This document shows positions 17,817 through 25,014 of a stretch of DNA of 64,000 nt, piece by piece (the stretch's first letter is position 1; every line of letters starts with the position of its first letter). The stretch is taken from contig NZ_JADOES010000007.1 of the NCBI RefSeq assembly GCF_018739885.1, positions 1-64,000 of the forward strand, written 5' to 3'. The notes beneath the pieces were generated by a model that made no database searches, was not told the DNA's origin, and saw only the letters and a program-made list of their open reading frames with translations. A program made the position numbers and the translations under genes. The stretch is from Leptothoe spongobia TAU-MAC 1115 (lineage in GTDB: Bacteria > Cyanobacteriota > Cyanobacteriia > Phormidesmidales > Phormidesmidaceae).

Positions 17817-18950
17817 TTACGCAATCAACTGTAATCCAGCACCATGGCTCTTACTTCGATAGGCGGTAGCTCGACGTATACGCTGCTCAGCCATTTCAAT
17901 CGCAATTTGTCGGGGTAGTTTATCCGTCTGCACAACATTTTCCAACATCAAGGTTATGTTCTTACGAATTTTCTCTTCAATGGTTTGAAATGCAATCTCC
18001 TGATTACCACCGCCATATTCTACCGCACCACAAATAACACCACCTGCATTGGCAATAAAATCAGGAATTACCAGAATATTACGGTCATGACAGATTTGTT
18101 CTGCTTTAGCCGTAAACGGAATATTGGCCCCTTGAATCACCAGTTTAGTCTTCAGTCGATGCACATTATCAGCCCGGATAACATCCGGTCTAGCTGCCGG
18201 AATCCAGATATCACAGGGAATATCGATGATGGCATCGCGAGACAGTTTGTCGCCGTCAGTATAATCTAGAACACTTTTCTTCTTACCCTTTAGTTTAGTT
18301 AGTTGAGTGACATCGATGCCGTTAGAATTAAATAATGTTCCTTGGGAGTCGGTGGCACCGATCAAGATAGCGCCTTGAGCAGTGAGAAATTTAGCCGCAT
18401 GGAGACCGACTGAGCCAGTACCTTGGATCACAAATTTTGCCCCGATCAGATCAATATGACAAAAATTGCTAGCCACGTCTGCCACAACACTGAGTCCATA
18501 ACCTGTCGCGCCCACTTCATCCAAAGGAATACCACCAATGGTTGCAGGTAAGCCAATGGCTCGACCTGTTTCTTCTCGAACCCAGGCCATACAGGCTTCA
18601 TCTGTACCCATATCAGGGCCAGGGATATAGTCAGTTATATCTTTGATGGCTCTGCCAAAGGCCCTCATCAGAATTTCCTTTTTGGCTGCCGAAACTTTTG
18701 GATTGCTTAGAATGGCCGCCTTCCCACCGCCATGGGATAGATCGGCTGCGGCATTCTTCAACGTCATGGCTCGTGCCAGGCGAAAGACTTCTTCTGTAGT
18801 CACATCGGGAGCCATGCGAACGCCCCCCATAGCGGGACCACAGGCAACATTGTCCACCACCACAATAGCCTTTAGCCCACTGTCGTGATCATAAATATGG
18901 ATGATTTTGTCTGGCCCTAAGCAGTCACCAAACTCAAAAATATTTTTCAT
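17817..18950 (-). CDS. Glu/Leu/Phe/Val-family amino-acid dehydrogenase
   Basis: A 377-residue NAD(P)-dependent oxidative deaminase. The catalytic-lysine region LSHGGGKAAIL, PGPDMGTDE, the substrate region GIPLDEVGATGYG and the Rossmann motif GTGSVG are all present. Length is that of leucine/phenylalanine dehydrogenases rather than hexameric glutamate dehydrogenase. The specificity cannot be called, but its place next to HPP dioxygenase, homogentisate dioxygenase and fumarylacetoacetase suggests deamination of phenylalanine or tyrosine to (4-hydroxy)phenylpyruvate, feeding that pathway. The open frame starts at 18986; ATG 18950 is preferred because MKNIFEFGDCLG matches the family start and a GGAGG lies about 9-10 nt upstream. 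It is 181 nt downstream of the fumarylacetoacetase gene on the same strand. Confidence 0.88.
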   Translation of the reverse strand: MKNIFEFGDCLGPDKIIHIYDHDSGLKAIVVVDNVACGPAMGGVRMAPDVTTEEVFRLARAMTLKNAAADLSHGGGKAAILSNPKVSAAKKEILMRAFGRAIKDITDYIPGPDMGTDEACMAWVREETGRAIGLPATIGGIPLDEVGATGYGLSVVADVASNFCHIDLIGAKFVIQGTGSVGLHAAKFLTAQGAILIGATDSQGTLFNSNGIDVTQLTKLKGKKKSVLDYTDGDKLSRDAIIDIPCDIWIPAARPDVIRADNVHRLKTKLVIQGANIPFTAKAEQICHDRNILVIPDFIANAGGVICGAVEYGGGNQEIAFQTIEEKIRKNITLMLENVVQTDKLPRQIAIEMAEQRIRRATAYRSKSHGAGLQLIA

Positions 18951-19131
18951 TATTAGATTTCCTCCGAAGCGACATCTCGCCGTCATGTAATTCGGAGCAT
19001 GTTAGGAGCTACCTACAGTGTGAAGAAATTATTCAATACCGTGTTGAATTTGATAAAAAACATAATGTAGCCTAAAAGGCCTTAGTCTTCATAGTTTCTC
19101 AGTACCCCTGGGGGCAATGTCTAACGCTCTC

Positions 19132-20433
19132 TTACCTTGAAAGAATTTTTCCCCGACAGTCACCAAAGCCAATTTTCCTATAATTGGGAGATTCGCAATA
19201 TCCTCGCAGTATGACTTCGTCACCGTCGGCTAAGAAAGAACGCTGTTCTCCCGTAGGCAATTGAATGGGGGTGGTGCCCTGATGAGTGATTTCTAAGAGT
19301 GACCCCCAGGTCTCTGATGTGGGGCCTGAGACTGTCCCACTAGCGAGCAAATCGCCTGGCTGCAGGTTACAGCCATTGCTAGTGTGGTGGGTGATCATTT
19401 GAGCAGCGGTCCAATAAAGTTGGGCAAAGGATGCCTGACTGAGACGTATAGGGGAGATATTTTCCTGCGACATCTGGGCTGAACTGAGCCATACTTCTAT
19501 CGTCAAATTAATTCCGCTCAAGTTGTTGTTTTCAGTTAAATATGGCAGTGGTTCTGGATCATCTACAGATCGCTGTAATGGAGAACACCGGAAGGGGGCC
19601 AGGGCAGCCATAGGGATGACCCAGGGAGATAGGCTGGTGGCAAAGCTTTTACCGAGAAAGGGGCCCAGGGGCTGATATTCCCAGGCTTGAATATCGCGGG
19701 CTGACCAATCATTGACCAGGCATAGGCCAAACAAATGCTCTTCTGCTTGATGAATAGGGATAGGCTCTCCTAAAGCGTTTCCCCGACCTACCAGTAGTCC
19801 TACTTCTCCTTCATAGTCAAGGCGTTGACTGGGGCGGAAACTGGGGAATTCTCCAGATGCTGCAGGTCGCTGTTGGCCCTGGGGACGATGAATCGGCGTA
19901 TGACTGACCACAATAGATGAGGCCCGACCGTGGTAGGCGATGGGAATGTGCTTGTAGTTGGGTAATAGGGGGTGGTCGGGGCGAAACAGTTGACCGACGT
20001 TGGTAGCATGGTGAATCGATGCATAAAAATCAGTGTAATTACCAATTTGGGCCGGTAACAACATGTGAACCTCAGCCATGGGCACCAGAATCTCTTGGTC
20101 AGGGGGTGGGGTGGCTACTTCGAGCAGATGACTGAGCTGATGACGTAGGGTTGTGATCGCCCGTTGCCCTAAGCCCATGAGAGGGTTCAAATGGGTTGCC
20201 ATACAGGCGACTTTGATCGCTTCTGGCAAGTCGGTCAATACCCCATTCTGAATACAGACAGACAAATCTACAATATAGTCACCAATCGCGATGCCAATGC
20301 GGGGTTGTGACCGACTCCGTTGAAATATACCAAAGGGAAGATTTTGGATCGGAAAATCAGTGTCTGGGAGGTTGGCACTAGCAACCCAGCTTTGCAGGTG
20401 CGGGTCATGGGTAGCATCAAGTGGAGAAGGCAT
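19132..20433 (-). CDS. fahA: Fumarylacetoacetase
   Basis: A 433-residue hydrolase that splits 4-fumarylacetoacetate into fumarate and acetoacetate, the last step of tyrosine catabolism. The N-terminal SH3-like domain begins LPFGIFQRSRSQPRIGIAIGDYIVDL. The catalytic core has DFYASIHHATNVG (Asp ligand and catalytic His), RPSQRLDYEGEVGLLVG (Glu/Asp metal ligands), VNDWSARDIQAWEYQPLGPFLGKSFATS, and LASGTVSGP near the C-terminus. All match the eukaryotic-like full-length enzyme. ATG 20433 lies inside the 3' end of the upstream conserved gene, overlapping by 17 nt, so translational coupling is likely. Together with the divergent HPPD and homogentisate dioxygenase genes it gives a near-complete route. 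Confidence 0.93.
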   Translation of the reverse strand: MPSPLDATHDPHLQSWVASANLPDTDFPIQNLPFGIFQRSRSQPRIGIAIGDYIVDLSVCIQNGVLTDLPEAIKVACMATHLNPLMGLGQRAITTLRHQLSHLLEVATPPPDQEILVPMAEVHMLLPAQIGNYTDFYASIHHATNVGQLFRPDHPLLPNYKHIPIAYHGRASSIVVSHTPIHRPQGQQRPAASGEFPSFRPSQRLDYEGEVGLLVGRGNALGEPIPIHQAEEHLFGLCLVNDWSARDIQAWEYQPLGPFLGKSFATSLSPWVIPMAALAPFRCSPLQRSVDDPEPLPYLTENNNLSGINLTIEVWLSSAQMSQENISPIRLSQASFAQLYWTAAQMITHHTSNGCNLQPGDLLASGTVSGPTSETWGSLLEITHQGTTPIQLPTGEQRSFLADGDEVILRGYCESPNYRKIGFGDCRGKILSR

Positions 20434-21373
20434 AGGAAGATAATGGCGAAGGAGTCCGTAGCAGCCCTAAACGGTCCAGGTCCGCCAGGGAGTCTTGGAA
20501 GGAGCAGGAGCCAATGCCTAAAAAATAGCGACTGCGCACATGGGTCAGGAGCGCTAAGGGTAAATGTCCGGCTACAGTGGATAGTTCTGGTTCTTGGGAC
20601 CACAGGGGACTATGGCAAATAATCTCCCGAGACGAGAAAATGAACGCATCAGGGTTTTCGATTTCTAGAATACTGGCAATCTCAGCCACGGTCGCTCCAT
20701 AGCCATAGGCAAAGGCAGCGGCAAGAGCCATATTAAGAAAGCCATGCATTTTGACAAACCTACCGTTTGGCAGGGGTTGCCAGCTCCGTAGGGGATGGTG
20801 TAAACCGGCTGTTGCCTTAAAGGGAATACTGTTGCTGGCACAGGCGATGAGAAACTGAGCCAGGACTTTGATGCTGGGAAAATCGTTTGGAGTTAAGCCC
20901 CCTGTACGAACTTTAACAGCAGCCCGAGTACCCTGGAGTACAGCAAGATACTCGGACAAGGTGGCATCAAGGGGGACTTCGAAGAAGAGATCACTATGGG
21001 GGGGTAAATGAGGTAAAAGAGGTGCGATTGCCTCCACGCCACCCACCTTAAATTCAAGAGCCGAGATCGTAAACCGGTTTTGTTTTTCTAGCCACGGCGC
21101 TAACCTTTCTAATGCCTGCAATGAGGGCTCTAGAACAATACTAAGGGGCCAGAACGCAGCCGCATATTGCTGATCAAGCTGATCTAAACAAATTTCAAAC
21201 TGTGGCAATTGAGACAGCGGTAAAACGAATCTACCCAGGAGCCAACGATGGGGAGTCTTGCTGTAATGCTCATAGGCAGCAATTACGGCTGACAAATCTA
21301 ATGCTGCAGGAGGGAAAAGCCCTGCATAGTCAATTAACGTTGAGAGAAATAACCGGAGAGAAGGGGCAGCCAT
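20417..21373 (-). CDS. Conserved protein of unknown function overlapping fumarylacetoacetase gene
   Basis: A 318-residue soluble protein with no signal peptide or membrane segment. The N-terminus STLIDYAGLFPPAALDL followed by WLLGRFVLPLSQLPQF is a pattern I associate with a widespread bacterial family of unknown function. Alternating hydrophobic strands and helices, with ISALEFKVGG, LFFEVPLDA, AAVKVRTGG and PFKATAGLHHPLR, suggest a TIM-barrel-like enzyme with several conserved basic and acidic residues. It starts at ATG 21373 and overlaps the fumarylacetoacetase gene by 17 nt, so the two are made together. Because no maleylacetoacetate isomerase is seen in this locus, this protein is one candidate for a missing or accessory step of homogentisate breakdown. 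That is inference only. Confidence 0.75.
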   Translation of the reverse strand: MAAPSLRLFLSTLIDYAGLFPPAALDLSAVIAAYEHYSKTPHRWLLGRFVLPLSQLPQFEICLDQLDQQYAAAFWPLSIVLEPSLQALERLAPWLEKQNRFTISALEFKVGGVEAIAPLLPHLPPHSDLFFEVPLDATLSEYLAVLQGTRAAVKVRTGGLTPNDFPSIKVLAQFLIACASNSIPFKATAGLHHPLRSWQPLPNGRFVKMHGFLNMALAAAFAYGYGATVAEIASILEIENPDAFIFSSREIICHSPLWSQEPELSTVAGHLPLALLTHVRSRYFLGIGSCSFQDSLADLDRLGLLRTPSPLSSYAFST

Positions 21374-21430
21374 AGACTATCAACGCATGATTAAACTAGT
21401 GTGCATATGATGTGCGCAATAATTTGTGAC

Positions 21431-21458
21431 GGAATTTAGTAAACGGAATTTAGTAAAC
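21431..21458. promoter_or_regulatory. 14-bp tandem direct repeat in divergent promoter region
   Basis: GGAATTTAGTAAAC occurs twice back to back, with no mismatch, in the 366-nt region between the divergent conserved-unknown/fahA unit and the HPPD/hmgA unit. Placement and exact repetition suggest a binding site for a regulator of both arms, although a simple slippage duplication is also possible. No regulator gene is adjacent. Confidence 0.4.
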
Positions 21459-21569
21459 GCTAAGCTACTGCGCCAGCAAAATCAATTATAGTCTCTCCAG
21501 CTAGACTAAAGCATTGGCTATAATAAAAATGTGAGACATCTTCAAAAGAGTGTCCTCAATGTTTATCAA

Positions 21570-21596
21570 GTCTCCATCAGAAACCCTGACGGAGAC
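21570..21596. promoter_or_regulatory. Imperfect palindrome upstream of HPPD gene
   Basis: GTCTCC and GGAGAC (6 bp) enclose a mismatch and a further TCAG/CTGA pairing (4 bp) with a 5-nt loop. The palindrome lies about 145 nt before the HPPD start. It may be an operator or a leader hairpin. There is no T tract, so it is not an intrinsic terminator. Confidence 0.35.
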
Positions 21597-21739
21597 CTAT
21601 ATTATCCCTAAGCTAACCAGACTTGACGTGTCTGCGCTAGAGGTATTCTGTTATAAACTCCTCTAAACTCTTACCTGACTAGCCTTTGACCTTAGATTCA
21701 AGCCAGAATGAGGCTTTAGGGAGGAGGCTGTTTCAAGTT

Positions 21740-22855
21740 ATGAAGAACACCTGTCCCCTACTAGGACTTGATCATTTGGAATTTTATGTAGGCAATGCTA
21801 AACAGGCTGCCTATTTCTATGAGCAACAGTTCGGTTTTACCCCCATTGCGTTTCGAGGATTAGAAACGGGCGATCGCAAAGCCGCATCCTATCTATTGCA
21901 GCAGGGCCATATTCAATTTGTACTGAGTAGTGGCCTGAATAGCGAAAACTCTATCACTGAGACAGTGGCTCGCCATGGCGACAGCGTCGCCGTCATTGCC
22001 TTTACCGTGGCCGATGTCCATCAAGTTTATAAAACATTGTTACAACATGGAGCAACCGCTGCAATTCCACCAACGACCATTGAAACGGAAGCTGGTCAAT
22101 GGCGGTTTGCAGCCATCCAAGGCTATGGCGATGTGCTCTTTAAGTTTGTTGAACGTCACCATTACCAGGGCATTTTTGCCCCTGGCTTTGTGCCATCTCC
22201 CATCACTGTTCCGGCGCGGAACGAAACCGGTCTATTTGAAATTGACCATGTGGTGGGCAATGTTGAAACTGGAGCCATGGACCGATGGGTTAACTTTTTT
22301 ATCAGAGCCCTGGGCTGCCAACTGCTGGCTCACTTTGATGATAAGACGATTGCCACTAAGTATTCAGCCCTGATGTCTAAGGTGGTCCAAGACCCAACCG
22401 GTAGGATTAAACTACCGATCAATGAGCCTGCCCACGGTCAGCGACAGTCACAAATTGAAGAATATTTACAGTTTAATGACGGGCCTGGGGTCCAACACAT
22501 TGCCCTGGCTACCCGAGATATTATCCACACGGTGCGACAGCTTAAATCAGCGGGTGTGGCCTTTCTCAAAACCCCGATGACCTACTACGACACTTTAGAA
22601 AAGCGGGTGGGGGCCATTGATCAATCCATTGATGAACTGGCTGAATTGGGCATTTTGGTGGACCGCGATGCTACCGGCTATCTACTACAAATTTTCACCC
22701 AACCGGTGGAAGACCGTCCCACTCTATTTTTTGAAGTAATTGAGCGGCACGGAGCCACCAGCTTTGGTGAAGGCAATTTTAAGGCCCTGTTTAAAGCGAT
22801 TGAGCGAGAACAGGCCCGCCGTGGCAATCTTGAGCCGGTTGGGAGGGTGGCATGA
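21740..22855 (+). CDS. hppD: 4-Hydroxyphenylpyruvate dioxygenase
   Basis: A 371-residue non-haem iron enzyme that converts 4-hydroxyphenylpyruvate to homogentisate. Two vicinal-oxygen-chelate halves are seen. The C-terminal half holds the iron ligands His170 (FEIDHVVGNV), His253 (GVQHIAL) and Glu332 (FFEVIERHG). The C-terminal gate helix SFGEGNFKALFKAIEREQ is intact. The open frame begins at TTG 21686, but ATG 21740 (MKNTCPLLGLDHLEFY) gives the family length; a GGGAGGAGG lies 12 nt upstream, a little far for a Shine-Dalgarno. The stop overlaps the homogentisate dioxygenase start by ATGA, so the two are coupled. In many cyanobacteria HPPD serves tocopherol synthesis; here the partner genes point to catabolism, though both uses are possible. 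Confidence 0.95.
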   Translation: MKNTCPLLGLDHLEFYVGNAKQAAYFYEQQFGFTPIAFRGLETGDRKAASYLLQQGHIQFVLSSGLNSENSITETVARHGDSVAVIAFTVADVHQVYKTLLQHGATAAIPPTTIETEAGQWRFAAIQGYGDVLFKFVERHHYQGIFAPGFVPSPITVPARNETGLFEIDHVVGNVETGAMDRWVNFFIRALGCQLLAHFDDKTIATKYSALMSKVVQDPTGRIKLPINEPAHGQRQSQIEEYLQFNDGPGVQHIALATRDIIHTVRQLKSAGVAFLKTPMTYYDTLEKRVGAIDQSIDELAELGILVDRDATGYLLQIFTQPVEDRPTLFFEVIERHGATSFGEGNFKALFKAIEREQARRGNLEPVGRVA

Positions 22856-24060
22856 CCTACTACACTCATTTGGGCCAGATTCCCCCCAAGCGTCATACCC
22901 AATTTCGACAGCCGAATGGCACACTCTACCATGAAGAACTGATTGGTAACCAGGGATTTTCAGGTAGTCATTCGCTGCTATACCATCTGCGTCCGCCCAC
23001 AGAACTGGAACAGGTTACCGTCATCGGGTCTACCCAACTGGCCCATGAAGACGCTGGCGCATTGCGTCCACGACATTTTAGAACTGCTGAGAGGGGCACT
23101 GGAGAAGATGCGAATTACCAAGTCAGCGCTGATGCGATCGCATCCCGCATTCCCCTACTCACCAATACCGATCTCACCCTTGCCATTGCCCAGCCCAACG
23201 AACCCATGACCTACTGGTATCGCTTTGCCCATGGGGATGAACTCCTATTTATTCATCAAGGCAGGGGACAGCTAGAAACCCAGCTAGGGGAACTGCACTA
23301 TGGTCCAGGGGACTATCTAATTATCCCAGCGGGTGTCCTTTGGCGACTGATACCAGACGTTGATGTAGCACAAACCCATTTGATCCTAGAAGTAACCGGA
23401 CATCTCCACCCACCGTCCCAGTATCTGAGTCCCCAGGGTAAATTTCTAGAACAGGCCCCCTACTGCGAGCGTGATATTCGCCCACCGGAGAGACTGTTGA
23501 CCCACGACGAAGTCGGCATATTTGAGGTGCGAGTCAAAGCAAGAGGCCGTCTCACCCAATACCTTTACAGCCATCATCCCTTAGACATCGTGGGATGGGA
23601 TGGCAATTTATGGCCCTACGCCTTTAATATCGAAGACTTTGAACCCATCACTGGACGGATTCACCAACCCCCATCGGTACACCAAACCTTTGCAGGACCT
23701 AATTTTGTTGTCTGCTCCTTCGTGCCCCGTTTGTTTGACTATCATCCCCAGGGGATTCCCGCTCCCTATAATCATGCCAACGTTGACTCCGACGAAGTAA
23801 TTTACTACGTCGAGGGACAGTTTATGTCTCGCAAAGGTATTGAACCTGGCTCCATTACCTTTCACCCCAGCGGGCTGCCCCACGGCCCCCACCCCGGCAC
23901 CTATGCCGCCTCTATTGGTCAATCCCACACCGAAGAGTTAGCGGTCATGATTGACACCTTTCGACCGCTGCAGGTAACAACCCAGGCCAGGGCCATGGAA
24001 GATGTTGATTATGTCCATAGCTGGCGACCCTCGCAGCATAAAGAGCCCATGTCTCAATGA
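22852..24060 (+). CDS. hmgA: Homogentisate 1,2-dioxygenase
   Basis: A 402-residue cupin-fold iron dioxygenase that opens the ring of homogentisate to maleylacetoacetate. The N-terminal cupin carries FAHGDELLFIHQGRGQLETQLG and the catalytic C-terminal part carries NHANVDSDEVIYYVEGQFMSR and the metal-binding PHGPHPG segment, followed by SHTEELAVMIDTF. It is slightly shorter than the ~430-residue animal and proteobacterial enzymes, as is common in the bacterial branch whose N-terminus begins near YxHLGQIPPKRHTQF. The ATG overlaps the HPPD stop by 4 nt. It is followed after 30 nt by a haem-oxygenase-like gene. The assignment rests on matching family motifs and on the two neighbouring pathway genes. 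Confidence 0.92.
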   Translation: MTYYTHLGQIPPKRHTQFRQPNGTLYHEELIGNQGFSGSHSLLYHLRPPTELEQVTVIGSTQLAHEDAGALRPRHFRTAERGTGEDANYQVSADAIASRIPLLTNTDLTLAIAQPNEPMTYWYRFAHGDELLFIHQGRGQLETQLGELHYGPGDYLIIPAGVLWRLIPDVDVAQTHLILEVTGHLHPPSQYLSPQGKFLEQAPYCERDIRPPERLLTHDEVGIFEVRVKARGRLTQYLYSHHPLDIVGWDGNLWPYAFNIEDFEPITGRIHQPPSVHQTFAGPNFVVCSFVPRLFDYHPQGIPAPYNHANVDSDEVIYYVEGQFMSRKGIEPGSITFHPSGLPHGPHPGTYAASIGQSHTEELAVMIDTFRPLQVTTQARAMEDVDYVHSWRPSQHKEPMSQ

Positions 24061-24090
24061 TATTTTGCAATTCTCCTGGAGTTCCAGACC

Positions 24091-25014
24091 ATGACCTACA
24101 CCCCTCTCCCCCCTCCCAAACCCCTAAAAATTTCATCCCGTATCCAAACTCGTCTCTATCGTGGTGAGCTAGCTTCCCAACAGGTTGAAACATTTCAAGA
24201 CTTTTTAAACGAGGTTGAACAGCAATTTTTGCATCATCGGATTATTTTGCACAATGCCTATACCCATTGGTTTAGCAAGGGATTGGCCACCGACAAAGAA
24301 TTACGCCACTTTGTCCAACAGTTTTCAGTGTTCTCCAATCAGTTTTTGGTGGCGGCTCTAAATAAGGTGATTAATGCCCCAACATTAGAGCAATCACGAG
24401 CTAGTCGTGAGATTCTACTCAATGAGCTAGGGGTCATTTATCGTAACCCTCAGGTCACCCAAGCACAGCTTCCCAGCCTTAGCGAAGAGGATAAAGATCG
24501 GCAGGGTGACCCAGCCTTAGTCAGCACCGAAGGCACCGTTGACGGCGGCATTTGCCGGTTTCGTGCCGCTCACTTTGAGTGGCTACTCGGTGTCGCTAAG
24601 GGGTTGGGTCTCTCCTATGAAGACCTGGGTCAGTGTAAACACGGTAGTTCCACCACAATCCACTTCTGCAATGAACTCATTCGCCTCTATGGTAGCGACA
24701 ACCCCAACCTTGCGGAAGGAGCTAGCTTTGCCGTTGAAAACTGGGCGGCGGCAGGATTCTGGCAAGAGCTAGAAGACGGCCTCCTAAAAATCAAACAGAG
24801 TCGTCATCCTCAGCTAAAACTAGCCTTTTTCACCTGGCATAACCGAGTAGAAGCCCAGCACGCCGGACATACCCTCGAAGAACTGGAATCAGTGTACTTC
24901 CATCCTGAATTTAACCGCGACCAGTTTCTCCAAGGTGGCCAGGAGATTCTAGAAGCCATTGCTGTGTTTTGGGATGGGTTAGAAGAGGATCGGCTCCCGA
25001 GAGGGGAGTTATGA
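24091..25014 (+). CDS. Haem-oxygenase-like (CADD/PqqC-type) diiron or redox protein
   Basis: A 307-residue, wholly helical protein. The pattern fits the haem-oxygenase-like diiron oxidase / TENA-PqqC superfamily ('iron-containing redox enzyme'): ELRHFVQQFSVFSNQFLVAALNKV, a Glu/His-bearing helix in RFRAAHFEWLLGVAKGLG, ENWAAAGFWQELEDGLL, and WHNRVEAQHAGHTLEELE, where the Glu/His pairs could be metal ligands. Members include UndA, BesC, SznF and the Chlamydia CADD protein, which cleave or oxygenate small carboxylic or amino acids. It sits in the operon between homogentisate dioxygenase and an acyl-CoA ligase whose ATG overlaps its TGA. A TGGAG precedes the ATG. A tyrosine-pathway role is implied by context, but the reaction is unknown. 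Confidence 0.7.
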   Translation: MTYTPLPPPKPLKISSRIQTRLYRGELASQQVETFQDFLNEVEQQFLHHRIILHNAYTHWFSKGLATDKELRHFVQQFSVFSNQFLVAALNKVINAPTLEQSRASREILLNELGVIYRNPQVTQAQLPSLSEEDKDRQGDPALVSTEGTVDGGICRFRAAHFEWLLGVAKGLGLSYEDLGQCKHGSSTTIHFCNELIRLYGSDNPNLAEGASFAVENWAAAGFWQELEDGLLKIKQSRHPQLKLAFFTWHNRVEAQHAGHTLEELESVYFHPEFNRDQFLQGGQEILEAIAVFWDGLEEDRLPRGEL

